Positions 24,645 to 34,949 of a stretch of 64,000 bases of DNA are shown piece after piece (the first letter of the stretch is position 1; every line of letters starts with the position of its first letter). The translations under genes and the position numbers were made by a program. A model generated the notes under the pieces. The model ran no database searches, had not been told where the DNA came from, and worked only from the letters and a program-made list of their open reading frames with translations. Location: contig CM075783.1 of assembly GCA_037974665.1 (NCBI GenBank), forward strand, positions 45,717,318 to 45,781,317, given 5' to 3'. This DNA is from Ehretia macrophylla. Its lineage: Eukaryota > Streptophyta > Magnoliopsida > Boraginales > Ehretiaceae.

Positions 24645-24697
<53 letters not shown>

Positions 24698-25035
24698 CTA
24701 AGGGTATACATGATTTGGAAGGTAGTTGAGTTTTAACATTTCATGACTATCCATATAAAATATTTTCGATTTTATAAATTTTGTGTGATTAATTTTCTTA
24801 CCTCTTAATTGAGTTACAAGTGCTTAAAAAGGCTCAAATGATTTTTTGTAATTAAGTTTGTTTCATTTATTCTAGATACAAAACGATTTCTTGTGGTTGA
24901 ATTGTTTAGAAGACAAATTCACTGTTAATCTTGTATTTTATAAAATTTAATTGTATGAATACATTGATTGCTTAGATTTAATATTTTTGAATCTATGAAG
25001 TAATTGATACATTTACTTGAGGATAAGCAAAGAAT
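23871..25035 (+). other. Retrotransposon 3' untranslated spacer
   Basis: This is AT-rich, with an (AT)n microsatellite at 24652-24693 and no open frame of note. It leads to the polypurine tract just before the right LTR. Confidence 0.6.
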
Positions 25036-25049
25036 GGGTTTGAGGAGGT
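25036..25049 (+). promoter_or_regulatory. Polypurine tract of the retrotransposon
   Basis: A purine-rich GGGTTTGAGGAGGT lies immediately upstream of the right LTR start, the position used to prime plus-strand DNA synthesis. Confidence 0.65.
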
Positions 25050-26568
25050 TGATAAATCCATATTTTTAGTAACTAAAACCCATTGAATCATGTATAATAT
25101 TGCATTATTATTTCAAGCTTAATTGTATATTTTACACAAATTTAGTGCAATATAGGTTTTAAAGAAGAAAGAACAAAAACGACCATAAAAACTAACTTTT
25201 GGAGCGAATATTCGGCGCAACACGGAAGGAAAATGGTAGAACAACTTCAAAATGAGTAATTCGAGATTGAATTTGGCCAAACTGAGTGCGGAAACGGATT
25301 TAGGACGCTGAAAAACCTTACCTGGTCAACTTTTTGGTCAACGGTCAATGTCAAAGTTCGGAGTCAAAGTTCACCTACCATAGCCGGAAGCCCGCTCGAG
25401 CGCCCCATTTTCGCTCTCGAGCGCCCCTTTTTGAAAAAGGAAGACAATAGAACGGCAGAATGTGGACGGAAAAGGACAGAAAAATTATAAAAATAAAAAG
25501 TGCAGAAGGGCGCTCGAGCGTGTCTAACTGGAGCTCGAGCGCGCCTAACTGGTGCTCGAGCGCCCTCCTTAAGTTTTGCCTATAAATGTCGCGATTTTCA
25601 GCAACAAAACGGGCAAATTTTCCTTTGCTTATTTTATGTTGCTCTTGTGAGTTTTTCTGTGATTTCTTTAAGTCATTTTGTTAGTAGTTAATATTCTCGA
25701 GGGGAGGGTCTAGTAAGCCATTAGCATATCGAAATCATACCGGTCTACCGAAATCCGTTCAACACGATAAGTATTCTTTGATTCTTGGTTTTCATTATGA
25801 TCTCTTGTACTTTAAAGTTTATCATGGCACACTAGACCCGAGATTCGGGGTGGTACGTGTGAGGTTACTCTTGTACGTTTTGATTCAGATTTATTAAAGT
25901 CTCGTATTTTTATTTCTAAATATTCTTTGATTAATTATACGTATACTTGTAGTTATGTTATATTTAATTAAAAGTACATATACGCCCGGTTTTCTAAACC
26001 AGTGGTAATACGAGACTACCTCAGATGGATTTTAGTCTGGTTGTACCGACACCTCCAGGTTACATAAGTAAAAGATTAATTTGAGAGATTAGATATCGTT
26101 AGGTTGTACCAACACATCCAGTCTTGCTAATTAATTAATCTTCTCATTTATTTATTAAAGGCTCATTTCAATAGTGGGAGCTTGTAGCCCTATTTCTGAA
26201 TGACTTAACTTTTAATATGAATCAATAACTTTGTATTTGCGTATACCAATAACCACCCTGAATTATTAACCCTTTGAATTTTCATTGTATTATTAAGTGT
26301 TGTAATTCTTCAATTTAATATCTTTGTTCAAGTCACTTTTGGATCTCGTTACTACCGTGTCTTTGGACATTTCTTGGACTTTTGGACTTAATCAAACTTA
26401 TCCATGACGGGAGATAATCAAACAATTCTAAATTAAGGACTTAACTTAATCTGATAACCCAATCTCTGTGGATCGACTCTCTACTCGCCACAGCTAGAGG
26501 TAATTCAAGGTAAGCAATATTTTCAATCATTTAATATTACTATTTTTTAGCGCAAAACGACGTGATCA
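25050..26568 (+). repeat. Right LTR of the Athila-type element, 1519 bp
   Basis: This LTR is uninterrupted. A TATA box (CCTATAAATG) lies near 25577-25586. U3 has GGTCAA motifs near 25324-25350 and three GCTCGAGC-containing repeats between about 25507 and 25565, where the left LTR has two. It ends GATCA, followed by the AGTAT target duplication. Confidence 0.93.
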
Positions 26569-26573
26569 AGTAT

Positions 26574-27656
26574 TTAGTAAGTAACTAAGTAAATTAAGTA
26601 AACTAGGTAGACAATGTAATTAAACTGAACTAAGTAAACCAAACTAAGTAAATAAATAAGCAGCTACATAAATTACTAAATAACTAAATAATTAACTACC
26701 GAAGCTAAGTAACTAATCTAAGTAAGTAACTAAATAAGTAAATAAATAATTAACTAACTAAATAAATAAGCTAAGTAAGTAATAGAGCTAAATAACTAAG
26801 TAAACTAACAATGTAAGTTAGTAAATAATAAGCAAGTAACTAAGTAAGTAGATGAGTACAAAGGAAAATAAACTAAGTAAGCTAAAAATAACTAAATATG
26901 TAAGTAAGCAACCAAATAAGTAAACAACCAAATGAATAAGTAAACTATGTAATTAAGTACGCTAAGTAACTAGTAACTAAGAAAACTAAGTAACTATGTG
27001 GAATTACTAATAACTATGTATATGTATGTATGTATGTCATGCATGTATGTATATAAAAAAAAAAAAAACTAATAACTAAGTAAGTATATGTATGTCATGC
27101 ATGTATGTATGCTAATATGTATGTATGTATGTAAAAGCATGTTATGTATGTATGTATGCATGTATATATGTATTTATGCTATGCACGTGCATGAACGTAT
27201 GCTATGCATGAATGCATGAACGTATGCTATGCATGTATGTATGTATGCTTGAACGTATGCTATGCATGTATATGCATGCTATGCTAGGCATGTATAGTAT
27301 GGATAACCTAAGTAAGTAACGAGTAAATAAGTACCTTAAGTAAGCAAACTAACTAAACAAATAAGTTAGATAAGTAAACAACTAAGCTAAACTAAGTAAG
27401 GTATTAAGTAAGTAAGATAAGTAAAGTTAAGTAAAGAATTAAGTAAGTTAAGCAAACAAGTAAGTAATGTGAAGTAAACTAAGCTAATAAGTAAGTAACT
27501 AAGTAAATAGTAAGCAAAAAAAATATAGACTTAAGCAAGTAACTAAGTAAACCAAGTAAATAAGCTAAATAAGTAAACTAAATAAGTAAGGACCAAATAA
27601 CTAAGAAAATAAGCAAGTAAATTAATAACTAACTAACTAATAATTAAGTAGATAAC
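26574..27656. repeat. TAAG-word array, continuation, with ATGT islands
   Basis: The array interrupted at 11147 resumes with the same strand sense. Between about 27010 and 27300 it switches to (ATGT)n and GCATGTATGTATGC-type words, like the loops of the inverted repeats, then returns to TAAG words. No gene is evident. Confidence 0.8.
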
Positions 27657-27661
27657 TAAGT

Positions 27662-28228
27662 TGTAACGCCCCGAACCAACACTCCCACACCTGCAGGATA
27701 CCCCTTGGGACTTGGACCCAAGCGAGCACCGAGGCCGAGGTGAGTGGGCCCAGAAGCGCACTATGCACGTATTGTCCACTTTTGGGGCCACACCCCTCAC
27801 GGTTTTGTTGCCTCCCAGCCACTGCCAAGAAAATGCGCGTACACAATACAAGGATGTTACCCCTTATATCAAGCAGCAAAAAAACCTTCGCGTCCGATGT
27901 GGGATATTACACCCGCCCCCCCTTGGGGACCCAGCGTCCTCGCTGGCCATGCGAACGCATCGGCTCTGATACCACCTTTGTAACGCCCCGAACCAACACT
28001 CTCACGCCTGCAGGATACCCCCTGGGACTTAGGCCCAAGCGAGCACCGAGGCCGAGGCGAGTGGGCCCAGAAGCACACTATGAACGTATTATCCGCTTTG
28101 GGGCCCATACTCCTCACGGTTTTGTCACCTCCCAGCCACTGCCAGGAAAACGCGCGTACATGATACAAGGATGTTACCCCTTATATCAAGCAGCCCAAAG
28201 ACCTCCGCGTCCGATGTAGGATATTACA
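27662..28228 (-). mobile_element. TRIM retrotransposon, 567 bp, apparently whole
   Basis: Two 250-bp direct repeats (27662-27911 and 27979-28228) read TGTAATATCC...GGGCGTTACA on the minus strand. They flank a 67-base internal domain. On the minus strand this starts with AAGGTGGTATCAGAGCC, complementary to the 3' end of initiator tRNA-Met, and ends with a G-rich polypurine tract. TAAGT lies on both sides (27657-27661 and 28229-28233), though TAAGT is common in this array. With no coding capacity it would have been mobilised by another element. The repeats are about 90% identical by eye. Open frames reading across it are artefacts. Confidence 0.9.
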
Positions 28229-28233
28229 TAAGT

Positions 28234-28695
28234 AACCTAAACTAAGAAAGTAAGTAAATTAACATTTTTGCTTGCTCGCAAAAAAAAAAGAAAGTAAATT
28301 AACTAAGTAAACAAGCAAGTTAAGAAAGTAAATTAACTAAGTAAAAAAGCAAGTAAATAACTAACTAAGTAAAGAAGTAACCAAATAAGCAAGTAACTAA
28401 GAAAAAAAAAGTAACTAACCTAGATAACTAACTAAGAAAATAACTAAATAACTAGCTAAGTAAATAAGTTAAGTAACCGAATAAATAAAAAACTAAATAA
28501 GTAAACTAAATTAAATAAGAAAGTAGTTAAGCTAAGTTAAGTTAGTAAGTAAAGTAAACTAAGCTAAGTAAGTAAGGAAACAAAATAAGTAAGCTAAGTA
28601 AGTAACTAGGTAAGCTAAGTAAAAAGTAAACTAAATAGCTAAGTAAGTAAGTAAAAATAAGTGAGTAAGCTAAACTAAGTGAGTAAAAAAGTAAA
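28234..28695. repeat. TAAG-word array, left of the third palindrome
   Basis: This continues the A-rich-strand array. From about 28450 it forms the left outer arm of inverted repeat 3. Confidence 0.8.
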
Positions 28696-29445
28696 GGGTT
28701 TATTATCGTGTTGCTCCCTTATCTTTAAGGGCTTTGTCAAGTTGGTTTTTTATCTTTATAAGTGACACATTTTGGTCCTATATGTTTTCAAATCGTGACA
28801 CAGTTAGTGCTTTAGTCAATTTTTGTTAAAAAAAACATACGGAAAAAACACGTGTATTACACGTGACAAAAAACAATCTATAAAAAACAAAACTTAAGGA
28901 AATGACTAACTATGGCACGATTTGAAAACATATAGGACCAAAATGTGTCACTTATAAAGATAAAGGACCAACTTGACAAAGCTCTTCCTTAAGTTTTGTT
29001 TTTTACAGACTGTTTTTTGTCGCGTGTAATACACTTGTTTTTTCCGTCTACTTTTTTTAACAAAAATTGACTAAAGTACTAACTGTGGCACGATTTGAAA
29101 ACATATAGGACCAAAATGTGTCACTTATAAAGATAAAGAACCAACTTGATAAAGCCCTTAAAAATAATGGACCAACGCAATAATAAACCCTTAACTTTTT
29201 TACTCACTTAGTTTAGCTTACTCACTTATTTGTACTTACTTACTTAGCTATTTAGTTTACTTTTTACTTAGCTTACCTAGTTACTTACTTAGCTTACTTA
29301 TTTTGTTTCCTTGCTTACTTAGCTTAGTTTACTTTACTTACTAACTTAACTTAGGTTAACTACTTTCTTATTTAATTTATTTTACTTGCTTAGTTTTACT
29401 TATTCAGTTACTTAGCTTATTTACTTAGCTAGTTATTTTAGTTAT
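28450..29445. repeat. Giant inverted repeat 3 (~1 kb palindrome)
   Basis: The TAAG-word arm at about 28450-28695 pairs with a CTTA-word arm at about 29194-29445, with only scattered mismatches over about 240 bases. Inside these arms lies an inner inverted element (28696-29193), so both layers form one hairpin centred near 28945. The array switches strand sense exactly across the palindrome, as in inverted repeats 1 and 2. A transcript through it would fold into a long double-stranded RNA. Confidence 0.88.
28696..29193. mobile_element. Inner inverted-repeat element (MITE-like), ~500 bp
   Basis: The left end AAGGGTTTATTATCGTGTTG and the right end (reverse complement AAGGGTTTATTATTGCGTTG) begin arms of about 200 bases that pair well. 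Between them a partial extra copy of the right-arm segment (about 28905-28985) lies in the same orientation as the right arm. The size and long terminal inverted repeats suit a MITE. No target duplication can be called, because the flanks are themselves inverted copies of each other. Confidence 0.6.
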
Positions 29446-30427
29446 TTGCTTAGTATTATTTAATACATTGCAATTATTGCTTTGATCATCACAGGATAGT
29501 ACTTTCCACACAACTATTAGTCCAACATACTAGAGCAAATGTCTACGATCAGATTAGCTTCATGCATGAAATTCAATATTAATTAAGCATAACAGATTCA
29601 TCCAACAAGCTCAAATTCAATTCTATCCTTTGTAACAGTGCAATGTAAAAAATGAAACCTAATCATTAGATATATGTAGCTACCAGAAGCTTTAAAAAGG
29701 GATCAAAAGAAATTAAGGTGTAGTAAAGAAGTGGACAAAGGGTTACCATGTCATGCTGAGGAATTACCTCCATGAATCCACACAATTAGATCCAATTTAG
29801 CCTCGACCGCACTGCTCCGGCAAAAGGTTAAGGAACATAGATCAGAGATGCATTAGCCTTTGTCTCAACTTTTGCTTCTGCAACTGTATTTGAACAAACA
29901 GAAAAATCAAAGCAATATTTTTTAATCATACGGAATCTTTCTTTAATAACATAGACATAATATACATTATATATATATATATTCAACAGAAAGAACAATT
30001 AAATTAGTAAAAGAGGTCAACAGTTAGATCATACAACAACTTGAATATGGTACAAGAATAGCAAGATATAGTATCAATAAAGAGTTGTCTAATTAACAGT
30101 TTTCTTTTTCTTTTTTTTTTTTAAGAAGAGAGCATATCGTCTCAAACATAAAAAAAAACATTGAAATTTGGTTAAGACCAGTCTGTAAACAGAAAGAAAA
30201 AAAAAAAAAAGACAAGTCTGTAAACAAATATTTATACAGAAGATCCAAAGACTCATAACACAACATATACTATCATCACTTTGGTATAAGGTACAGAGAA
30301 AAATATAAAATACATACTAGTACGTAATATCCCTTTGCTAAATTTGCAAAAACAGGCAAAATATCATTTAAGTTGTTAACAGTTTTAGCACAATAATATG
30401 CAGATATCAATAATCAACTATTGAGAT
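29446..30427. other. Non-repetitive AT-rich DNA, no gene established
   Basis: No open frame with a domain is visible. The composition is less biased than in the array to its left. It could hold the 3' end of the tentative minus-strand transcription unit described at 30428-31105, but I cannot show it. Confidence 0.4.
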
Positions 30428-30508
30428 TTAAGCATGTTCATGATTTTCCTGAATAATATCATCTCCTAATTCATCTTCCTCTGATTCCAATAGAAATCTA
30501 GCACTTTG
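30428..30508 (-). CDS. Possible terminal coding exon of an unrecognised minus-strand gene
   Basis: On the minus strand a splice-acceptor-like pyrimidine tract ends TTTGAG at 30509-30514. It is followed by 26 sense codons and a TAA. The product is acidic (QSARFLLESEEDELGDDIIQ then ENHEHA), unlike translated AT-rich noise. A TATA box and first-exon-like sequence lie 600 bases upstream on the same strand (31098-31105). I cannot connect intermediate exons and do not recognise the family. Noncoding chance is a serious alternative. Confidence 0.25.
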   Translation of the reverse strand, partial: QSARFLLESEEDELGDDIIQENHEHA

Positions 30509-30690
30509 CTCAAAGGAAAAAAGCAACAAAACAAGGCCAAAAATAGTTCGCAAAGTTGTCTAACAGCTTCTTAAGTAAACAAAGTATAAACTCTAACACA
30601 AATGGCATGATCAGGTGCAAGCATCCACCTTAAAGGAAGCAGATTTATCAAAATTTATAGGCTTTCATCTATATCCAAACACAAAGCCAC

Positions 30691-30970
30691 GCAAAATTAA
30701 TCAGTTTTTCAATCCCTAATTACATATATGAACTGATTTCTTCGAAGAGCAGCTAATAATGCAAAATTAATAATTTTTTGAAGCTCTAATTACATATATG
30801 AGTTGATTTCTTCAAAGAGCAGCTAATAATGAAAAATTAATAATTTTTTGAAGCTCTAATTACATATATGAACTGATTTCTTCAAAGAGCAGCTAATAAT
30901 GCAAAATTAATAATTTTTTGAAGCTCTAATTACATATATGAACTGATTTCTTCAAAGAGCAGCTGATAAT
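30691..30970. repeat. Four-copy 70-bp tandem repeat
   Basis: Exactly four units start at 30691, 30761, 30831 and 30901. The unit runs from GCAAAATTAATAATTTTTTG to AGAGCAGCTAATAAT. The first unit is the most diverged, and the last three differ by only a few bases, so the array grew recently. Confidence 0.95.
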
Positions 30971-31026
30971 TTTGACAAAACAGAAAAAGAGCAGCAAATA
31001 ATTAGAGAGAGAGTGTATTTTATTAC

Positions 31027-31105
31027 CTGAATCATAAGCAAGGCTCGTAATGCATTTTCACTGTGTGTGTGTGTGAAGAATCAATTGGGATTTATCCTAT
31101 TTATA
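31027..31105 (-). promoter_or_regulatory. Candidate minus-strand core promoter and first exon
   Basis: On the minus strand CCTATAAATAGG provides a TATA box at 31098-31105. About 30 bases downstream comes a CACACACAC leader, then a short transcribed-looking segment that ends CAG|GTAATA at 31027/31026, a good splice donor. The only ATG in it (31055-31053) opens a frame of seven codons, so the leader itself codes for nothing useful. Confidence 0.35.
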
Positions 31106-31295
31106 GGCAAAAATTACTTGGCCATAAAGGCTCTTTTTAACGGTATTTTTTTTAAAAAAAATTGAAATGTATCCTAATTTATATTACTTGGCCATAAAGG
31201 ATCTCTTTAACGGTAGTAATTTTTTTTTCATTTGGAATGTATTTGATTTATATTACTTGGCTACAAAGACTCTTTCTAACGGTAGTTTTTTTGTG
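31106..31295. repeat. Three-copy ~70-80-bp tandem repeat upstream of the candidate promoter
   Basis: TTACTTGGCCATAAAGGCTC and TTTAACGGTA motifs recur at about 31113, 31185 and 31253, separated by poly-T/A spacers. On the minus strand the repeats sit directly upstream of the TATA box. They could be promoter repeats. Confidence 0.75.
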
Positions 31296-31299
31296 TTTT

Positions 31300-32525
31300 T
31301 ATTGTTGTTTTTTTGGTTAAAACATATATTTTTCATAATTTAAACAAAGTAAAAGCAATGGGCCAATCCAACTTGACCCAAGATAAAATTACACAACACA
31401 GAAGTCCAAGATCTGTAAAAAAACATGTACAAAGGAAGGCCCCACCCATATTTCTACAAAGCTAGTTAAAAAGAGGGCTCTAGTTTATCAATTTGTAATC
31501 AAAATGAAGGTTTAAGCCTACGAAAATTGATCTCGAGATTTGTTGCATCTATAAGAGGGCATACTTTCAACGTGACTCGCCTTAGTGTACATCCACAAAG
31601 CATTATTCTAAATTATTCATAGGATTAATTAGTACATGACATAATTTTGGTATAGTCTGCTATGGTATGCCAACTTTTTTTTTTTTTGATATGAGAACTC
31701 AGTTGACGAAGTTTAACTAGATAGTTTGATGAGGTCTGATAATCAACTGATAAATACTCAAGTACAATACTATGCAATTAAGAACAAAACTCTAAAATAA
31801 TAAAAAAATTTAAACCCACGACCCTATATGGTCAATTTCACCCTAGTACCACTACAGCTTGACCATGGGCGAGCTTATGGTACGCCAACCTTTGCTATGA
31901 TTATGTTTTAGCGTTGACCCCCTATACCATTTATAGATACTCCCAATATATTTGCATTTTGGCAGCTTCGTTAGGGAAAACTATTTAAAACATCCAAGTG
32001 GACGTCAGTCCCTGATCAGTCAATTATAAATCTCCACGTGTACGTTACAAGTTGTAACTGGTATTTTGAAAAGTAGGAAGGGATGATTGTTTACCGAATT
32101 ACCCTTCGTCTCTTTAAATGCAAATTTAATGGCTTGGTTGTTGATGTGCTCGTGGGGCCAGCAGCTGATTGGTAATCTTTACCATCATACCCCACTAAAG
32201 AATGCGAAATGACAATAATAGACTGAATAGTATTGTGCATAAAGAAAAAATTAGTGTTAAATGACTAATTTAGGTCTCTGCAACATTAAATGGAAAGGAA
32301 GTTATTTCCCTCCAACTCAAAAAAATCCGCCCAAACATTTCAATGTATGATTCTCCAATCAAATTAATGGCAACATAACTATTATTACTAGATAAATATC
32401 ATACCAAATTAAAATGTGATAAATGCAACTTTTAATGCATCTAAATACTAAGTTTTCCAAAATTATTAAATTATTAAATCTTTTATATCTATTATAAATT
32501 GGTAGCTGATTTTATCTTTTACAAG
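31300..32525. other. Intergenic DNA, no gene seen
   Basis: AT-rich sequence without a supported feature. A short tRNA-like or coding signal was looked for and not found. Confidence 0.5.
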
Positions 32526-33195
32526 ACACAGAGAAAGAGGAATACAGTGTCCATTTAAAATAATTACAAGTTAGTTTTTAGATATAAAAAGTTGTATTTA
32601 ATTTATATTGTAAGTATTGAGAGCTTGTTAATTGCTTTGGTAATATTTATAAGTATTGTAATTGAATCTGTTGTTAGTTCTTACAATTTTGTGGTTGTGA
32701 TTTGTATATATTTATGTACTTGTGTTATAAAATTAATTTTATACATGCATTTTTACTTATTTCTATGATATATATTCTCTACATATTTTTTTGAATATTT
32801 TCTTGTGTTTCACCGTAAATTTTAGTTAGGATTTTTATTTCTAGAGAGTAGCTATTACTAAATTTACAACATAAAGAGAAAAAGGAAGAAGACGTGCATT
32901 TAAAGCATTTAAAAGAATTACAGGATAGTGTTTACAAAAAAAATTGTATTTAATTAATTTTATAAGTATTGAGAGTTTGTTTATTTATTTCGTAATATTT
33001 ATAAGTATTGTATCTAGATCTGTTGTTACTTCTTACTAATTTGTAGTGCGATTTGTATATATTTATTTACATGCCTTATAAAACTGATTTTTTCCACGCC
33101 TTTTATTTATTTGTATAATATATTTTATGTAAAATAAATTTTAGAATATTTTTCGTGTTTCACAATATTTTTTAGTTTTTATAAAGTAGCTTTTA
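32526..33195. repeat. Diverged ~350-bp tandem duplication upstream of the FRS relic
   Basis: The segment 32526-32860 is repeated at about 32872-33195. Shared landmarks include AGAGAAAGAGGAA near the start, TATTTATAAGTATTGTA, TGTATATATTTAT and TTTTCGTGTTTCAC. Divergence is considerable, with many indels. Confidence 0.7.
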
Positions 33196-33228
33196 TAAGT
33201 TGAATGTTAATTATTGTAGATATACAAG

Positions 33229-34310
33229 ATGGATGGCGATTTTAGCAATGTAGATATACCTAACATGACATTTGGGTGTGAAAAAAAGGCATATGAGTTC
33301 TACAATAGTTATGCATGTGCAAATGGGTTCAGTATAATAAAAAATACGGTATAAAAAGATCCAATTACTAAAGAAGTAAGGAAACAATTATTTATTTGTT
33401 CTTGTCAAGGGTTGCAAATGGAAGAGTTTTTGGAGATGCCTAATAGACAACGAGACCATCGTGCATTGACCAGATGTGAATCCAGTGCAAAACTCCGTAT
33501 GAAGCTTGATAAAACAAACATGCATTACGTAGTAACTACATTTATTGAAGAATATAATCATCAACTTGTACCCAAATATGGCGTCTCACACAAACACATT
33601 GATGATGGGCATGGCAATGAAGCACACACTATGCTTCATGCGGGGATAACTCCTAATAAAATCATGGATCTCTTTAACCACGAGTCTGGCGGATATGAGA
33701 ATGTGGGTTTCACTAGATCAAACTTGTACAACAAAAATATATTATGATCGCCAACAAAAAATTACCGATGGAGATGCCAACATTGGGCTTGTTTATCTAT
33801 ACAGGAAGTCGAAAGGAGATCTAATGTTCTTTTTTGAGTACATAGTTGATGGTGACAAACGATTAGATAAATTGTTTTGGACTGATAGAAGGTCACTAGA
33901 TGAGGATGTAATATTCAAAGATGTTTGATATTTGATGCAACCTATAAGACTAATTCGTACAAGTTTCCCTTAGTCATCTTAGTTGGAGCAAATAATCATT
34001 GCAACACGTGCATTTTTGCATTAGTCAATAGTACTCAGAGGATACTAATTCAACGTACCATGGGTTCAATGACAATCCTACTCAATACTGAATGCTCTCA
34101 CCTAGTTACGATAACTCGAGCTTTCAAATATCAGATCCGAGGCATAGTATTAGTGGTATTAATTTGTTTGGGTATGGTTACGGTAATAATCACTACGATA
34201 TGGAGAAGCCGGTAATTCAGTGGCAAACCAAATTTTTGGCATGCATGGTGATAATTCTTCATCTAATTCGTTGTTACACATGCCAAATTTTCAACCCTAT
34301 TGATCAATAA
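33229..34310 (+). pseudogene. FAR1-related (FRS) gene, broken and internally deleted
   Basis: The start ATG at 33229 follows an acceptor-like TGTAG. The FAR1 DNA-binding domain is clear: AYEFYNSYACANGFSI, then R-A-L-T-R-C-E-S-S-A and V-V-T-T-F-I-E-E-Y-N-H-Q-L. The hinge A-G-I-T-P-N-K-I-M-D-L and the start of the MULE transposase-like domain follow (FWTDRRSLDED, then IFDATYKTN and P-L-V-I-L-V-G). FRS proteins derive from Mutator transposases and act as light-signalling transcription factors in plants. This copy has an in-frame TAA at 33352 and frame changes near 33745 and 33925. It then jumps near 34030 to a C-terminal-like tail (S-P-S-Y-D-N-S-S-F-Q-I-S-D-P-R-H). Most of the MULE domain and the SWIM zinc finger are missing, against a normal length of 650-850 residues. 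Confidence 0.85.
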
Positions 34311-34949
34311 TTAGGTGATTCACTACATTATATAGATTTTTTTGGGATCATATAATATAGTTTCATATATTTAAGAATAAAAATTTTATACTACTCCCTT
34401 TTTGTTCCCTTAACATATATAACATATTTTTCTTTTAACCTAACCTAAATATTATTTACTTCTCTTTTTCTCTGAGGACGCCTCTTCCTCCAGGCCATGT
34501 GACCCCTTCGAAATTTTCTCAAATAACATCTCTTCTCTTCTTCTTCTTCTTCTTCTTCTTCTCCGTGGGAGCTCGTATCCTCCATAAGAGATAGAGTTGA
34601 TATTTTTGACTCTTTTCACTCATCTATTTGAAGTATCCTCAACTTTGGGATTGTGAAGTATATCTATTTCTTGTTTGATTACAAATATTTTATTGAGTTT
34701 ATGTATTTTATTTTTGTTATTATCTCATATACTCTACAGATCTGGACTCTATAAGCGCCTTTTTTTGTTTATTATTGTTGAAAATATGTCTGTTCGAAAA
34801 TTATTGCTTTTTATGGTTTCGGTTAAAGCATTTGTTGTGTCATGAAGTACAAACTTTTATGATTTCATTAAGACCATTTTTTCTTTTTTGAGTTTATATA
34901 TATATTTTTTGGCTTATTATCTCATATACTTTACAGATCTGGACTCTAA
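34311..34949. other. Intergenic DNA with (TTC)n tract and a 197-bp tandem duplication
   Basis: A (TCT)n tract lies at 34533-34564 in a pyrimidine-rich, leader-like stretch. The phrase TTATTATCTCATATACT followed by ACAGATCTGGACTCTA occurs at 34717 and 34914, a tandem duplication of period 197. The second copy is interrupted by the MITE at 34950. Confidence 0.6.

Larger units (their letters stand above)
11148..26568 (+). mobile_element. Athila-type Ty3/gypsy LTR retrotransposon (broken fossil, 15.4 kb)
   Basis: Both LTRs begin TGATAAATCC and end GATCA, and the whole is flanked by the 5-bp target-site duplication AGTAT (11143-11147 and 26569-26573). A tRNA-Asp-type primer-binding site follows the left LTR and a purine-rich tract precedes the right one. 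Internally lie gag, protease, reverse transcriptase, RNase H and integrase, then a long spacer and a third open reading frame. The extra downstream ORF, the long LTRs and the protease motif D-L-G-A-S-V-N point to the Athila lineage. The coding parts are broken in roughly ten or more places. By-eye LTR identity of about 90-93% suggests insertion a few million years ago at usual plant rates. It split a TAAG-word array. Confidence 0.93.

Noticed and set aside
27633-28219. Open frames of 72-159 codons on both strands
   Set aside because: They lie on the GC-rich repeats of the TRIM. Both LTR copies give the same translated phrases, so they are not genes.
27662-28228. Cassandra-type TRIM carrying 5S rRNA sequence
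   Set aside because: The 5S-derived promoter motif expected in Cassandra LTRs is not visible. Only the general TRIM layout fits.
28696-29193. Ordinary MITE insertion with target duplication
   Set aside because: The flanks are inverted copies of each other, not direct repeats, so no target duplication can be assigned.
33229-34310. Functional FRS gene or intact Mutator transposase
   Set aside because: The frame is broken, most of the MULE domain is missing and no SWIM finger is present.
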